Shown here: positions 23,936 to 32,457 of the stretch, piece after piece
Layout of the letters: every line of letters begins with the position of its first letter
Position numbering within the stretch: the stretch's first letter is position 1
DNA from: a bacterium
GTDB lineage: Bacteria; Sumerlaeota; Sumerlaeia; MVZB01
DNA: 32,706 nucleotides
Direction: 5' to 3'
Assembly: GCA_021372575.1 (NCBI GenBank)
Contig: JAJFUE010000039.1
Span: 1-32,706, forward strand
Translations under genes and position numbers: made by a program
The notes under the pieces: model-generated
Databases searched by the model: none
What the model saw: the letters and a program-made list of their open reading frames with translations, nothing else
Told to the model about the DNA's origin: nothing

Positions 23936-26900
23936 TTATTCATGTCGCAACCAATCGGAATGGGCCGCCGAGCGCTCGCCGGCCGGGCTCAACGCCGAAG
24001 TCGTCCGCCAGCACCTCAAATAATAGGATCTATTTCGTGTATAGTATTCGTGCACTCTGAGCATGTAATAACCTGTTACCGGCGGAGTATAGTCGATTAG
24101 GAAGTGGATGCCCTCCCCATCATTATCGTCCTGGGCCACAATCTGACCTGTAGAGTAATTGAACAAAGTGCCGTAGGTGTTGGCGGTGCCGGAAATGGAT
24201 TCGAACCTGACAGGCACGCCAGCCGTCAGTTTGACCTTGAACCAGTCGTAGCGGTCGATGGTTGAGAGCGTGAACAAGCCGAAGGTTTGCTCGGTGGTCG
24301 TCGGGTCGGGCAGCAGGTTCGCGAAGGCGAAGGTGTTATCCTTCGGATCCCACGCATCTTCACCGGCACCCGGAGTGATGGTGTGGCACTTTAGATAATA
24401 GGCGCAGGTGTTCCCGAGCGTTTTCGCGCGGATGCGGAGGAGATACTGGCCGGAAACCAAAGGCGTGAACGTCAGGCCGGCCTGGCCGCCGCCGGCGGAG
24501 TTGTCATCATAGCTGACGCAGATACCGGTCGAGTAGTTCATGAGCTCCATGTAGTTGTCGCCCGTGCCGGTCGTGTAGAAATAATAACGCGTGCCGGCGT
24601 TGAGCCTGGCCTTGAACCAGTCATAGCGGTCGGTGGAAGACAGCGTGAATTGGCCGAACGTCTGGTCGGATGCGGCCACGGCCGGCAATATATTCGGCGT
24701 GGCCCACGAGTCGTCGGTGGGGTCCCAGCCATCCCGGCCGGACGGAATCGTGACCGTGTTGTATTTCAGGTCGTAGGAACAGACGTTACCGAGCCTGGCG
24801 CCGCGAACGCGGACCCAGTAATTGCCGGTGACGAGCGGCGTGAACGTGACGCTGAACTGGCCGCTGCCGCCGGTGTTGTCATCGCTGGCCAGGCACCCGG
24901 CGCCGGTGGCGCTGATGATTTCGACATAATCATCCCCACTGCCGTCGATTGAGTTGAAATTTACCTTCACACCGGCGGTGAGGCTGATCTGGAACCAGTC
25001 GTATAGATCGGTAGCGGAGAGCGTATGCCCGGCATGGGACTGCTGGGTGCTCGTCGGCGGACTAAGGGGGGTCGGATGCGCCCAGGTGTCGTCGGTGGGA
25101 TCCCATTGGTCGCCAGAACCCAGCCCGATATCGTCATACCCAACAGCCGATTCCTGTGTCGCGTTCTTGACCTTGAAATAAACGCGCTTTGTGCCGATCG
25201 TCGGCGAAAGCGAAAATGTTGGGGCCGTCGCATAGGTCTTCCAAGTCGCTCCGCTGAAGCTCGATGACTCACTGGCCATGTAATGCGTCGGCCCGCCGGT
25301 ACAAGTATTATTCAACGTCACAACCGGATTCGTAGTTGATGGGCTTCCGTTGTTGATCGCGAAAGAATTGACCGTGAGTTGGTTTGTGAAAAGGCCTTTG
25401 TAGTATGCCCAGTTCCAATACTGTGATTGCGGATCGACCTTGTGATACAACCCGCCGCCATATGCGGGATTCGTTGGATCCGGAACTTGCAGGTGGCCGA
25501 TTATGCCCTGGCCGGCGGAAGGATCCGCAGGCTGCACTCCCGCAGGGAAGACAAGACTGATGCCATGACGCTGGGCAATGTTCTTCACCAATGCCGCCGA
25601 GCTGATGTATTGGGCATCCGTTATGTTATTAGTTCCATATCGCTCGTGTTCGATCCCGATGCTTCGCTTATTGTAAGGATAATTGCCGGCGTGATGAGCG
25701 GTGTCCCTTTCTCGGACCAGTTGGATGATGGATCCATCCATTCGAATAATATAATGGGCGCTGGCATGATCCGGGTCGTCTCCGTTCTGGAAACGTTGAA
25801 TCGCGCTATCCGCCGTCCCTTCAGTCGTGTGCAGAACGATCCACAGACATTCACCCTCCGGACGACCGACGGTAATATTCTCGTTGGCCGCCGGCACCCA
25901 TGTCGCTCCGGGGTAATCCACGCTGCTCGTATCGGCAATTGTAAAGTAATACGGCAACGTGAATGCACTCCAGCCGGACGCGTTTTTGGCGCGCATATTC
26001 CACTTGTATCGGTGCCCGTTAACCAGCGGCGCCCCCAGAGTGAGTTGCGTAACATTGCTAACGTTGTCGTTGTCAACGACAAGGACGTTTGTGTTGATAT
26101 CCCTGACGTAGAGTCCGTATCCGGTTGCCCCTGTCGAGGCACTCCACTTCATGGTCGGGGTTAGTGTCGTGATCTGTGAACCGGGACTGGTCGCGGTCCC
26201 CGGCGAAACAAGAGTCGGCGGCAAAGGCGATGTTTGTGAAGCCGGCCGATGCGCATTAATAAAGTCCGTGGGGCAATAATAAAGCGCGGCGACCTGGGCC
26301 TTCGTCAAACCCGTGACATAAGCATCCGGAGCCCGATCGGTTTTGCGAACTTCGAAGTGCAGGTGAGCCCAATACTGGTTATTGTAGCCTTTTCCAATCG
26401 TTCCAATCTGGTCGCCACGGACGACCGTATTCCCGACGGATTTCATTCTCGTCTGCAAATGGGCGTATTGGGTCCAGACGTTACCCCCGCCTGACAACTC
26501 ATGCCGGATGACAATAATGTTCCCCCAGCCACCCTGATAATCCGCTGATGCGGTCACGATTCCATCGCCGGCGGCATAGACGGGGTCGCCGAGATCGCTA
26601 TCGCCGCCCCCATTGCCATTCCAATCCTCGCCGGGATGGAATACCGGATTGTTTTGACCATCGGTCCATTCCAGGAAATCCCAGCCGACAGTATGGTTGT
26701 AGCCGGATCCATCCGGTTTTCCGACCGGAAAATCAAACCCACCCACGAGTACCTCGGCTGGCGCCTGGAAATAAAGTCTGGATGAGAAATTACTCCAGCC
26801 AGCGCTGTTCTTGGCCCGCATATTCCATTTGTAGGCACGCCTCGCCTGAAGCGTTCCCAACGGCAGGGTCAGTTGAGTGACATTCGCAACATTGTCATTG

Positions 26901-28042
26901 TCGTAAACCAATGCAGCAGTCGCAACATCTTCCACATAGAGACCGTAACCCGTGGCCCCGCTCGAGGCGCTCCACTTCATTGAAGGGATCAATGTCGTCA
27001 ATATGGGGCCGGGACTGGCCGCCGTGCCCGGCGAACCAAGAACCGGCGGCGGAGGGACAACACCCTGGGTCTGAAAATAGAGCCTGGATGAAAAATTACT
27101 CCAGCCGGCACTGTTCTTGGCCCGCATATTCCATTTGTAGGCACGCCCCGCCTGAAGCGTTCCCCCAGGCAGCGTTAGTTGAGTCACATTGGCAAGATTA
27201 TCATTGTCATAGACCAATGCAGCTGTCGCCACATCTTCAACGTACAGTCCATAACCAGTGGCCCCGCTCGATGCGCTCCACTGCATGGTTGGAGTCAATG
27301 ACGAGATCTGGGGTCCGGGACTCGAACTGGAACCCGGCGAGCTCAGAGTCGGCGGGGACGGGACGACACCTTGTGTCTGGAAATAAAAACGAGACGAATA
27401 GCTGCCCCAGCCGGCGCTGTTCTTGGCCCGCATGTTCCATCTATAGGCGCGCCCCGCCTGAAGCGTCCCCGAGGGCAACGTCAAATGAGTCACATTGGAG
27501 ACGTAATCGTTGTCGTAAACCAAATTACCAGTGGACACGTCTGAAACATAGAGGCCATAGCCCGTGGCTCCAGTCGAGGCGCTCCAATACATGGTTGGAG
27601 TCAGCGAGGTGATCAGAGGCCCGGGGCTCGAACTGGACCCCGGAGAAGTCAAATCGGGCGGGTCCGGAACACCGCCTTGCGTCTGGAAATACAAACGGGA
27701 CGAAAACCCGCTCCAACCGAGAGAGTCTTTTGCCCGCATGTTCCATCTGTATGCGTGCCCCGCCTGAAGAGTCCCCGAAGGCAAAGTCAGATGAGTCACG
27801 TTGGAGACGCTATCATTATCGTAAACCAAATTGCCAGTGGCCACATCGGCCACATAGAGGCCATAGCCCGTGGCTCCGCTCGAGGCGCTCCAGTACATTG
27901 TCGGGGTCAGTGTAGAAATCTGAGGCCCGGGACTCGAACTTGATCCCGGTGAGCTCAGCACCGGTGGATTTATCGCGAACACACTTGTACACAAAATAAA
28001 TAAGAACACAGGAATACACATTAAAAGACCTTTCTCTCTCAT
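23936..28042 (-). CDS. Secreted bifunctional peptidoglycan hydrolase (M23 peptidase plus amidase) with repeat domains
   Basis: A signal peptide (1-23, ending SVFA) precedes four 102-residue beta-sandwich repeats of FnIII-like type (26 to about 431). Next is an M23 metallopeptidase (about 440-600) with HPGEDWNGNGGGD (His467, Asp471) and HLHFEV near 557-562. A fifth repeat spans about 606-706. An amidase_2 domain (about 715-880) has LHTTEG (His736), the SIGIEHERYG strand, GHLQVPD and VDPQ as likely zinc ligands. A small beta domain and three pre-peptidase C-terminal (PPC) domains starting near 985, 1111 and 1237 complete it. M23 enzymes cut peptide crosslinks and amidase_2 enzymes cut the sugar-peptide bond, so one protein could open the wall at two places. 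GGAGG lies 6 bases before ATG 28042. The gene is clearly less GC-rich than its neighbours and monocistronic. The target, own wall or that of other bacteria, is unknown. Confidence 0.9.
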   Translation of the reverse strand: MREKGLLMCIPVFLFILCTSVFAINPPVLSSPGSSSSPGPQISTLTPTMYWSASSGATGYGLYVADVATGNLVYDNDSVSNVTHLTLPSGTLQAGHAYRWNMRAKDSLGWSGFSSRLYFQTQGGVPDPPDLTSPGSSSSPGPLITSLTPTMYWSASTGATGYGLYVSDVSTGNLVYDNDYVSNVTHLTLPSGTLQAGRAYRWNMRAKNSAGWGSYSSRFYFQTQGVVPSPPTLSSPGSSSSPGPQISSLTPTMQWSASSGATGYGLYVEDVATAALVYDNDNLANVTQLTLPGGTLQAGRAYKWNMRAKNSAGWSNFSSRLYFQTQGVVPPPPVLGSPGTAASPGPILTTLIPSMKWSASSGATGYGLYVEDVATAALVYDNDNVANVTQLTLPLGTLQARRAYKWNMRAKNSAGWSNFSSRLYFQAPAEVLVGGFDFPVGKPDGSGYNHTVGWDFLEWTDGQNNPVFHPGEDWNGNGGGDSDLGDPVYAAGDGIVTASADYQGGWGNIIVIRHELSGGGNVWTQYAHLQTRMKSVGNTVVRGDQIGTIGKGYNNQYWAHLHFEVRKTDRAPDAYVTGLTKAQVAALYYCPTDFINAHRPASQTSPLPPTLVSPGTATSPGSQITTLTPTMKWSASTGATGYGLYVRDINTNVLVVDNDNVSNVTQLTLGAPLVNGHRYKWNMRAKNASGWSAFTLPYYFTIADTSSVDYPGATWVPAANENITVGRPEGECLWIVLHTTEGTADSAIQRFQNGDDPDHASAHYIIRMDGSIIQLVRERDTAHHAGNYPYNKRSIGIEHERYGTNNITDAQYISSAALVKNIAQRHGISLVFPAGVQPADPSAGQGIIGHLQVPDPTNPAYGGGLYHKVDPQSQYWNWAYYKGLFTNQLTVNSFAINNGSPSTTNPVVTLNNTCTGGPTHYMASESSSFSGATWKTYATAPTFSLSPTIGTKRVYFKVKNATQESAVGYDDIGLGSGDQWDPTDDTWAHPTPLSPPTSTQQSHAGHTLSATDLYDWFQISLTAGVKVNFNSIDGSGDDYVEIISATGAGCLASDDNTGGSGQFSVTFTPLVTGNYWVRVRGARLGNVCSYDLKYNTVTIPSGRDGWDPTDDSWATPNILPAVAASDQTFGQFTLSSTDRYDWFKARLNAGTRYYFYTTGTGDNYMELMNYSTGICVSYDDNSAGGGQAGLTFTPLVSGQYLLRIRAKTLGNTCAYYLKCHTITPGAGEDAWDPKDNTFAFANLLPDPTTTEQTFGLFTLSTIDRYDWFKVKLTAGVPVRFESISGTANTYGTLFNYSTGQIVAQDDNDGEGIHFLIDYTPPVTGYYMLRVHEYYTRNRSYYLRCWRTTSALSPAGERSAAHSDWLRHE
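26750..27967 (-). repeat. Four tandem 306-bp coding repeats in the hydrolase gene
   Basis: Each unit encodes about 102 residues. All carry the landmarks SPG, SGATGYGLYV, LVYDND, LTLP and WNMRAK. Adjacent units are very similar even at DNA level, which points to recent duplication and gene-conversion potential. A fifth, more diverged copy lies after the M23 domain at about 25925-26225. Confidence 0.85.
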
Positions 28043-28465
28043 TTTGGGCCTCCATGTTGAAATAATGTGAAGCAGCTGATGAAACGTGAAAAACCTCTAT
28101 TCACGTTATACTTGCTGTTTTTCAGGAGATTAGAAATCTCATCATGGATTTTCAATATAAATATTATATGATTTAAATACATATATATAATTATAATAAT
28201 CCGTATTAAGCTAATATATGAGCCTCTTATTTGCGGCGTTGCTATGGCACGTTATGGGTATGAAAAATCGAGCGGACGGAACCCATGCCGATCCCAGCGC
28301 CGTTTCGCCGTTCTTCCGGTGAATGTCTTTCCACCGCGCTGGAGGCTTTCATGGCGTACCAAGTGATTTCCATCGAGCTTTATATGCTGCTGAAAACCCG
28401 GGAGAGGGTGATTACGGCAAGCGCCGGGATACGACCGTGGAAGCCGTTCTGTTTGCGGGCGTTTA
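28043..28465. other. AT-rich leader and gene-free region
   Basis: From 28060 to about 28230 the DNA is strongly AT-rich, with 28150-28220 almost only A and T, unlike anything else in the window. It is the upstream region of the hydrolase gene. From 28230 to 28465 base composition returns toward normal but no ORF has a start signal or recognisable product. Both strands have open frames there that I consider chance. Confidence 0.6.
28083..28107. promoter_or_regulatory. Perfect inverted repeat, possible operator
   Basis: AACGTGAA (28083-28090) and TTCACGTT (28100-28107) are a perfect 8-bp dyad with a 9-bp spacer. It is 41-65 bp upstream of the hydrolase start codon and next to a TATAAC sequence on the minus strand, so it is placed as an operator or 5' leader hairpin would be. 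Confidence 0.4.
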
Positions 28466-28990
28466 TTAATATTCACGCTGTGAAATTTGCCCTGTTTCGG
28501 GCTGAGACCCTCGAGGCTGAATCGGCTTCAGGTGGGCGAGGAATTCGCGCATGCTGACGTCAATGGTCATCGGCTTGCCGACGCGGGCGATCGGGCGCGC
28601 CGGGTTGCCCTGGACCATCGTCCAGTCGGGGACCGATCGCGTGACGACGCTGCCGGCCGCCACGACCGAGCCCCGGCCGATCCTGACGCCGGGCATGATG
28701 ATGGCGCCCGGGCCAATGTTGGCCCCCTCGCCGATGACAACGCCCCTGACTTCGCGGAAATGCGCGATGATGATTACGCCGATGCTGATGGCCGCGCGAT
28801 CGTGGATCTCGACCAGCTCGGGGTAAGCCGTCTCGATGATGGCGTCATAGCCGATCCACACGCCCTTGCCGATCCTGACGCCGCGCCAGCGGTTCAGCAC
28901 AACGCGCAGGCTCGTCGCGCCCGGTGCAATGCGCGAGATCTGCTGTAGGATTCGGTTCCACAAGCCTCGGATTGGATTTTCGACAAGCAC
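28466..28990 (-). CDS. Left-handed beta-helix (hexapeptide) acyltransferase
   Basis: The 174 residues contain imperfect hexapeptide repeats of the trimeric left-handed beta-helix fold: RIGKGVWIGYDAIIE, AAISIGVIIIAHF with a likely catalytic His, VVIGEGANIGPGAIIMPG and VRIGRGSVVAAGSVV. PDWTMVQGNPARPI is the usual helix-to-tail junction of the WbbJ/serine-acetyltransferase group. Such enzymes transfer an acyl group from CoA or from an acyl carrier protein to a sugar. The start is GTG 28990 with GGAGG nine bases upstream. Only 18 bases separate it from the ACP gene. Position after an adenylation enzyme and ACP suggests that it uses the ACP-bound acyl or aminoacyl group. Confidence 0.88.
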   Translation of the reverse strand: MLVENPIRGLWNRILQQISRIAPGATSLRVVLNRWRGVRIGKGVWIGYDAIIETAYPELVEIHDRAAISIGVIIIAHFREVRGVVIGEGANIGPGAIIMPGVRIGRGSVVAAGSVVTRSVPDWTMVQGNPARPIARVGKPMTIDVSMREFLAHLKPIQPRGSQPETGQISQREY

Positions 28991-29008
28991 GCGAGCCGGC
29001 CTCCGTCG

Positions 29009-29275
29009 CTACCCGATGGATTTGGCGATGTATTCGCAAAACGGCGCGATGACGGTCAGGTGTTCCGGATTGAGCCCGGACAAGTCGAGTTCGACCCCAA
29101 AGCGCCGTTCGATCGCGCCGATCAGCTCGATCACGCCGAACGAATCGACGATGCCTTCGCCCATCAGATCCATGTCCGGGTCGATGTGCGCCGGATCGTA
29201 GCCGCCGTCCCGCAGCGTGTCGGCATAGCGGTCAATGATGAATTGCCGGATCTCGTTGCTCGAAACGGGGCTCAT
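29009..29275 (-). CDS. Acyl/peptidyl carrier protein
   Basis: This 88-residue acidic four-helix protein carries the phosphopantetheine attachment site in GIVDSFGVIELI, with the Asp-Ser pair near residue 44-45. The flanking sequence (IERRFGVELDL and a final short helix) is typical of stand-alone carrier proteins. Its ATG overlaps the stop of the adenylation gene by ATGA, so the two are translationally coupled. It should be loaded by that enzyme after 4'-phosphopantetheinylation. Confidence 0.92.
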   Translation of the reverse strand: MSPVSSNEIRQFIIDRYADTLRDGGYDPAHIDPDMDLMGEGIVDSFGVIELIGAIERRFGVELDLSGLNPEHLTVIAPFCEYIAKSIG

Positions 29276-30861
29276 GGCTGCGCCTCCAGAATCCGCCTGA
29301 GCGCGTGGCGGTCGTATTTGCCGTTGGGGTTGAGCGGGATTCGATCGAGGAACATGAACTTGCGCGGCACCATGTGCGCGGGAAGCCGGCTGCCGACGCG
29401 CCGGGCGAGCGCCGCCAATTCGCCGGGGGCGGAACCTTCAAGGAAGGCGACAATGCCGCCCACACCCATGTCCGTAAGCGGCCAGCCCATGGCCACCACG
29501 CCATCGAGCCCGGCCTCCTCACGCACGACCGCCTCGATCTCGCCGAGTTCGACGCGGTGGCCGAGGATTTTGACCTGGAAATCGACGCGGCCGCGATACG
29601 TCATCGGGCCGCCATCGACGGCGCGGCGCACGCGGTCGCCGGTGCGATAATAGGTGTCCGCGTGGCCGGGGGGCGTAATGAATGCCGCCGCCGTTTTGTC
29701 CGGATCGCGCCAGTAGCCGAGCGACATCTGGGGGCCGTTCATCAACAACTCGCCAACCTCGCCGGGGGCGACCTCGCGCAACTCCTCATCGACAACAAGC
29801 GCCCGCATTCCGGGATTCGGGGAACCGATCGGGACGATTCCCTGCTCGCAGTATGGCCGCGAGGCGACCGGATCCCAGCGATGGAACGTGCAGGCGACGG
29901 TCAGCTCCGTCGGGCCATAGACATTCTCGACAATGCTGTTGGGCGCGGCCGCGGCCCAGGCCTCGGCCACGCTCACCGGCAAGGCCTCGCTGCCGAACAG
30001 GCTCCAGCGCAGCGTCGGGTAGGTTCCCGGCTTGAGCATCCCGAGCCTTTTCATGATCACCGCCGTCGAAGGCGTAAAGAACCAGACGGTGAGTTGCATC
30101 CGGTTGATGAAGGTGCCCGGCATATACGTCTCTTTTTTTGTCGGGCAGCAGACGCATGCGCCGCGCTCCCACGCCGCGAACATGTCGAAGTAAGCCGGGT
30201 CAAACGTGGGGTCGTGCATTTGCGAAAACCGATCGCGCTCGGTGATGCCGTATCGCTCCACCACGTAATCGATGAACGAGACGATGTTGCGATGGGCAAC
30301 CATGACGCCCTTGGGCGTTCCGGTGCTGCCGGAGGTGAACAACAGGTAAGCGCCGCGGTCCGGCGGGGGATCGTCGCGCCGCCATTGACCCCCGGGCTCG
30401 AGGTCCCGCGCCGCGAGGACGTCGTGGCCGGGCAGCGACTCTCGGATTTCGCCGACGTCGTCGTTGTTGGGGAATATCAACAGGAGCCGGGCGGACATGC
30501 CCTCCGCGACCGCCTGGAAATCCGGCGCCGAGGCGTCATCGACGATGACCGCGCAGGCGCCCGATCGCGCCAGCATGAACCGCGTGCGCTCAACGGGCAA
30601 CATCGGATTGAGCGGAACAACGCCGTCGCCGCTCAGCAGCGCGCCGAGCACCCCGGCGTAAGCCGTGGGGCTGCGATACGCAAACACCGCCGTCAGCCGC
30701 GGGTCGCGGCGCGGGAGATGACGCTGGATGGTGGCCGCGATGCGCCGCGCGCGCAGGCACAGATCCGCGTAAGCGACCGACTGCCCGCACACGTTGAGTG
30801 CGGACCTGTCGGGGAATCTTTGGCTCGAAGCCAAAAATCCTTCATAAAGCGGCCGGCTCAA
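29272..30861 (-). CDS. AMP-forming adenylation enzyme (NRPS/DltA-type amino acid activating)
   Basis: The enzyme activates a carboxylic acid as an adenylate and loads it on a carrier protein. Core motifs are in order: LLFTSGSTGTPKGVMVAH (A3), FDPAYFDMFAAWERGA (A4), NVYGPTELTVACTF (A5), YYRTGDRV (A7), VKILGHRVELGEIEAVV (A8) and PLNPNGKYDRH with the catalytic Lys (A10). The motif set favours an amino-acid-type domain, but the substrate is undetermined. I start at TTG 30861 because GGAGG (CCTCC at 30869-30873) lies 7 bases upstream. The ATG at 30888 and one further upstream have no Shine-Dalgarno. This gives 529 residues. It heads an operon with ACP and acyltransferase and is divergent from the GT87 gene. 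Confidence 0.92.
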   Translation of the reverse strand: MSRPLYEGFLASSQRFPDRSALNVCGQSVAYADLCLRARRIAATIQRHLPRRDPRLTAVFAYRSPTAYAGVLGALLSGDGVVPLNPMLPVERTRFMLARSGACAVIVDDASAPDFQAVAEGMSARLLLIFPNNDDVGEIRESLPGHDVLAARDLEPGGQWRRDDPPPDRGAYLLFTSGSTGTPKGVMVAHRNIVSFIDYVVERYGITERDRFSQMHDPTFDPAYFDMFAAWERGACVCCPTKKETYMPGTFINRMQLTVWFFTPSTAVIMKRLGMLKPGTYPTLRWSLFGSEALPVSVAEAWAAAAPNSIVENVYGPTELTVACTFHRWDPVASRPYCEQGIVPIGSPNPGMRALVVDEELREVAPGEVGELLMNGPQMSLGYWRDPDKTAAAFITPPGHADTYYRTGDRVRRAVDGGPMTYRGRVDFQVKILGHRVELGEIEAVVREEAGLDGVVAMGWPLTDMGVGGIVAFLEGSAPGELAALARRVGSRLPAHMVPRKFMFLDRIPLNPNGKYDRHALRRILEAQP

Positions 30862-30980
30862 TGTTTTTCCTCCGATATATAGGCTCATTATCGTGAAACG
30901 GCGGTTCGCCCGCAACTTTTGGAGAGCGGCGGCGCCGCGCCGCCCTTTCATTCCGGATTCGTTTATGGCAACTTGGGAGC

Positions 30981-32255
30981 ATGAGTGACCGGGTTGACAG
31001 GACTGTCAAGGATGCGGCGGCGGTGTCGCCGTTTTTCAGGTGGATGCTGTTCCTCGCGGTAGGCTCGTTCATCGCCCACCAGGTGATTTTCCTTGGGCTT
31101 TACAAGCCGATGAAGATCCCGGGGGTCGATTACGGCAAACACTGGGAGGCGGCGGTGGCGCTGCTCGAGGGGCGCAGCACGTATCTGGGCGGCGACCTGT
31201 GGATGGGGTTCAATTACCCGCAGGCGACGGCGTTCACGTTCGTGTGGCTGGGGTTCTTCAGCCGCGCCGTGGCCGAAAAAATCTGGAAGCTGTTCCTGTT
31301 CGCGTGCCTCTTTTCGTGCTGGTGGATGGCGTGGCGGACGCTGCGGCCGAAGACGGTTAGCGGAGACGGCCTTGGCACGTTCGACCGCGACCTGCGCGGG
31401 GCGTTCAGGTCAAGGTGGTGGCTGACGACCGCCTTCATCACGGCCGCGTTCATGCCAGCGGTCTCGGCAATTTACATCGGCAATATCGACCCGTACAACG
31501 CGCTGCTGGCGATGGGAATGGTCGCGGCGCTGGCGACGGGGCGGCAGCGGCTGGCGGGGGTGATCTGGGCGCTGCTGACGCTCGTGAAGCTTTTGCCGGG
31601 CGTGCTGATGATCCCGGTGTTGCTGTGGCGCAAAAGCAGGGTGCTCGCGGCGTTCATCGGGACGATGGCTGTTTATCTGATTTTGTTGCTGGTCACGGGG
31701 CGGTTCCATTACGAGTGGTTTTTCTTCCGCGAAATGCTGCCGAAGGTGCCAGGATATTGGCGTTGGATTTCGATCACACCGATCCGGGCCATCATCGAAA
31801 TGAGCGGCCACGGCGAGGCGTGGAACAATCCGTACGTGTTCGAAATCGCGGCGCGCGGACAACTGGCCATGTTCGCGGCGGCGTATATCGGGATTTTGTA
31901 TTGGCTGCGGCGGCGCGGGCTGGAGTGGATGCGCGGGCTCGAAGTGGCGATCGTGCTTTACCCGATGCTCACGCCGCTGCTCGAATACCATCACTTCGTG
32001 TTCATGATGCCGGCGATTTACCTACAGACGCGGCGCTGGGCCGAAGGGCGCATGGGCTGGAGCATCGCCGGCGGGCTGTTCGCCGGATGGGTGATGCAGC
32101 AGATCGGATTCATCGTCGGGTTCCAGTTCTCGAACATCCCGTTCTCGCAGTATTTCTCCACGCTGGCGTATTTCGTCATCATCGGGTTCACGCTGGCGGA
32201 GGCGTTCAGGGAGACGCGGGCGGCGGCGACAGGGGAAGTGGACGCAGTGGCCTGA
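30981..32255 (+). CDS. GT87-type (DUF2029) membrane glycosyltransferase
   Basis: This 424-residue polytopic protein has about 9-11 hydrophobic helices. Its first loop has an acidic pair region (PGVDYGKHWEAAVALLEGRS), as in GT-C enzymes. GNIDPYNALLAMGMV and LVKLLPGVLMIPVLLWRKSR are the most recognisable GT87 landmarks. Such enzymes transfer a sugar, often mannose or arabinose, from a polyprenyl-phosphate donor at the outer face of the membrane. It is divergent from the adenylation operon with 119 bases between the starts, enough for two promoters. A link with surface glycan assembly is likely but the acceptor is unknown. Confidence 0.85.
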   Translation: MSDRVDRTVKDAAAVSPFFRWMLFLAVGSFIAHQVIFLGLYKPMKIPGVDYGKHWEAAVALLEGRSTYLGGDLWMGFNYPQATAFTFVWLGFFSRAVAEKIWKLFLFACLFSCWWMAWRTLRPKTVSGDGLGTFDRDLRGAFRSRWWLTTAFITAAFMPAVSAIYIGNIDPYNALLAMGMVAALATGRQRLAGVIWALLTLVKLLPGVLMIPVLLWRKSRVLAAFIGTMAVYLILLLVTGRFHYEWFFFREMLPKVPGYWRWISITPIRAIIEMSGHGEAWNNPYVFEIAARGQLAMFAAAYIGILYWLRRRGLEWMRGLEVAIVLYPMLTPLLEYHHFVFMMPAIYLQTRRWAEGRMGWSIAGGLFAGWVMQQIGFIVGFQFSNIPFSQYFSTLAYFVIIGFTLAEAFRETRAAATGEVDAVA

Positions 32256-32269
32256 GCGGACGGGGGAGA

Positions 32270-32296
32270 ATGGACCTCATGAACCCGATGGACCAT
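32270..32296. repeat. ATGGACCTC nonamer array
   Basis: Three 9-bp units (ATGGACCTC, ATGAACCCG, ATGGACCAT) start 14 bases after the GT87 stop. A 29-codon frame starting in it has no independent support. Confidence 0.65.
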
Positions 32297-32457
32297 GCAC
32301 TTAGAGCGATCGACAAAAGTTTTACGGCAATGAACTCATTCGAAAAGGCTCTCATTTGACGAATTGGTAACTGATTACGATTACTCTGTAACACGCCAAA
32401 TTGAATGTAAAATGAGCACAAATATTGGAGAACATAGTCGCATGTCATTGAACGCCC

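Noticed and set aside
26750-27967. Possible CRISPR-like array from evenly spaced repeats
   Set aside because: The repeats are 306-bp in-frame coding units of the hydrolase gene with no short spacers. No CRISPR pattern occurs anywhere in the window.
28252-28557. Overlapping small frames on both strands before the acyltransferase end
   Set aside because: Neither strand has a start signal or recognisable product, and they overlap the real acyltransferase gene.
32270-32359. 29-codon ORF after the GT87 gene
   Set aside because: Its first codons are the nonamer repeat itself, and the purine-rich stretch is too close to the ATG to be a normal ribosome site.
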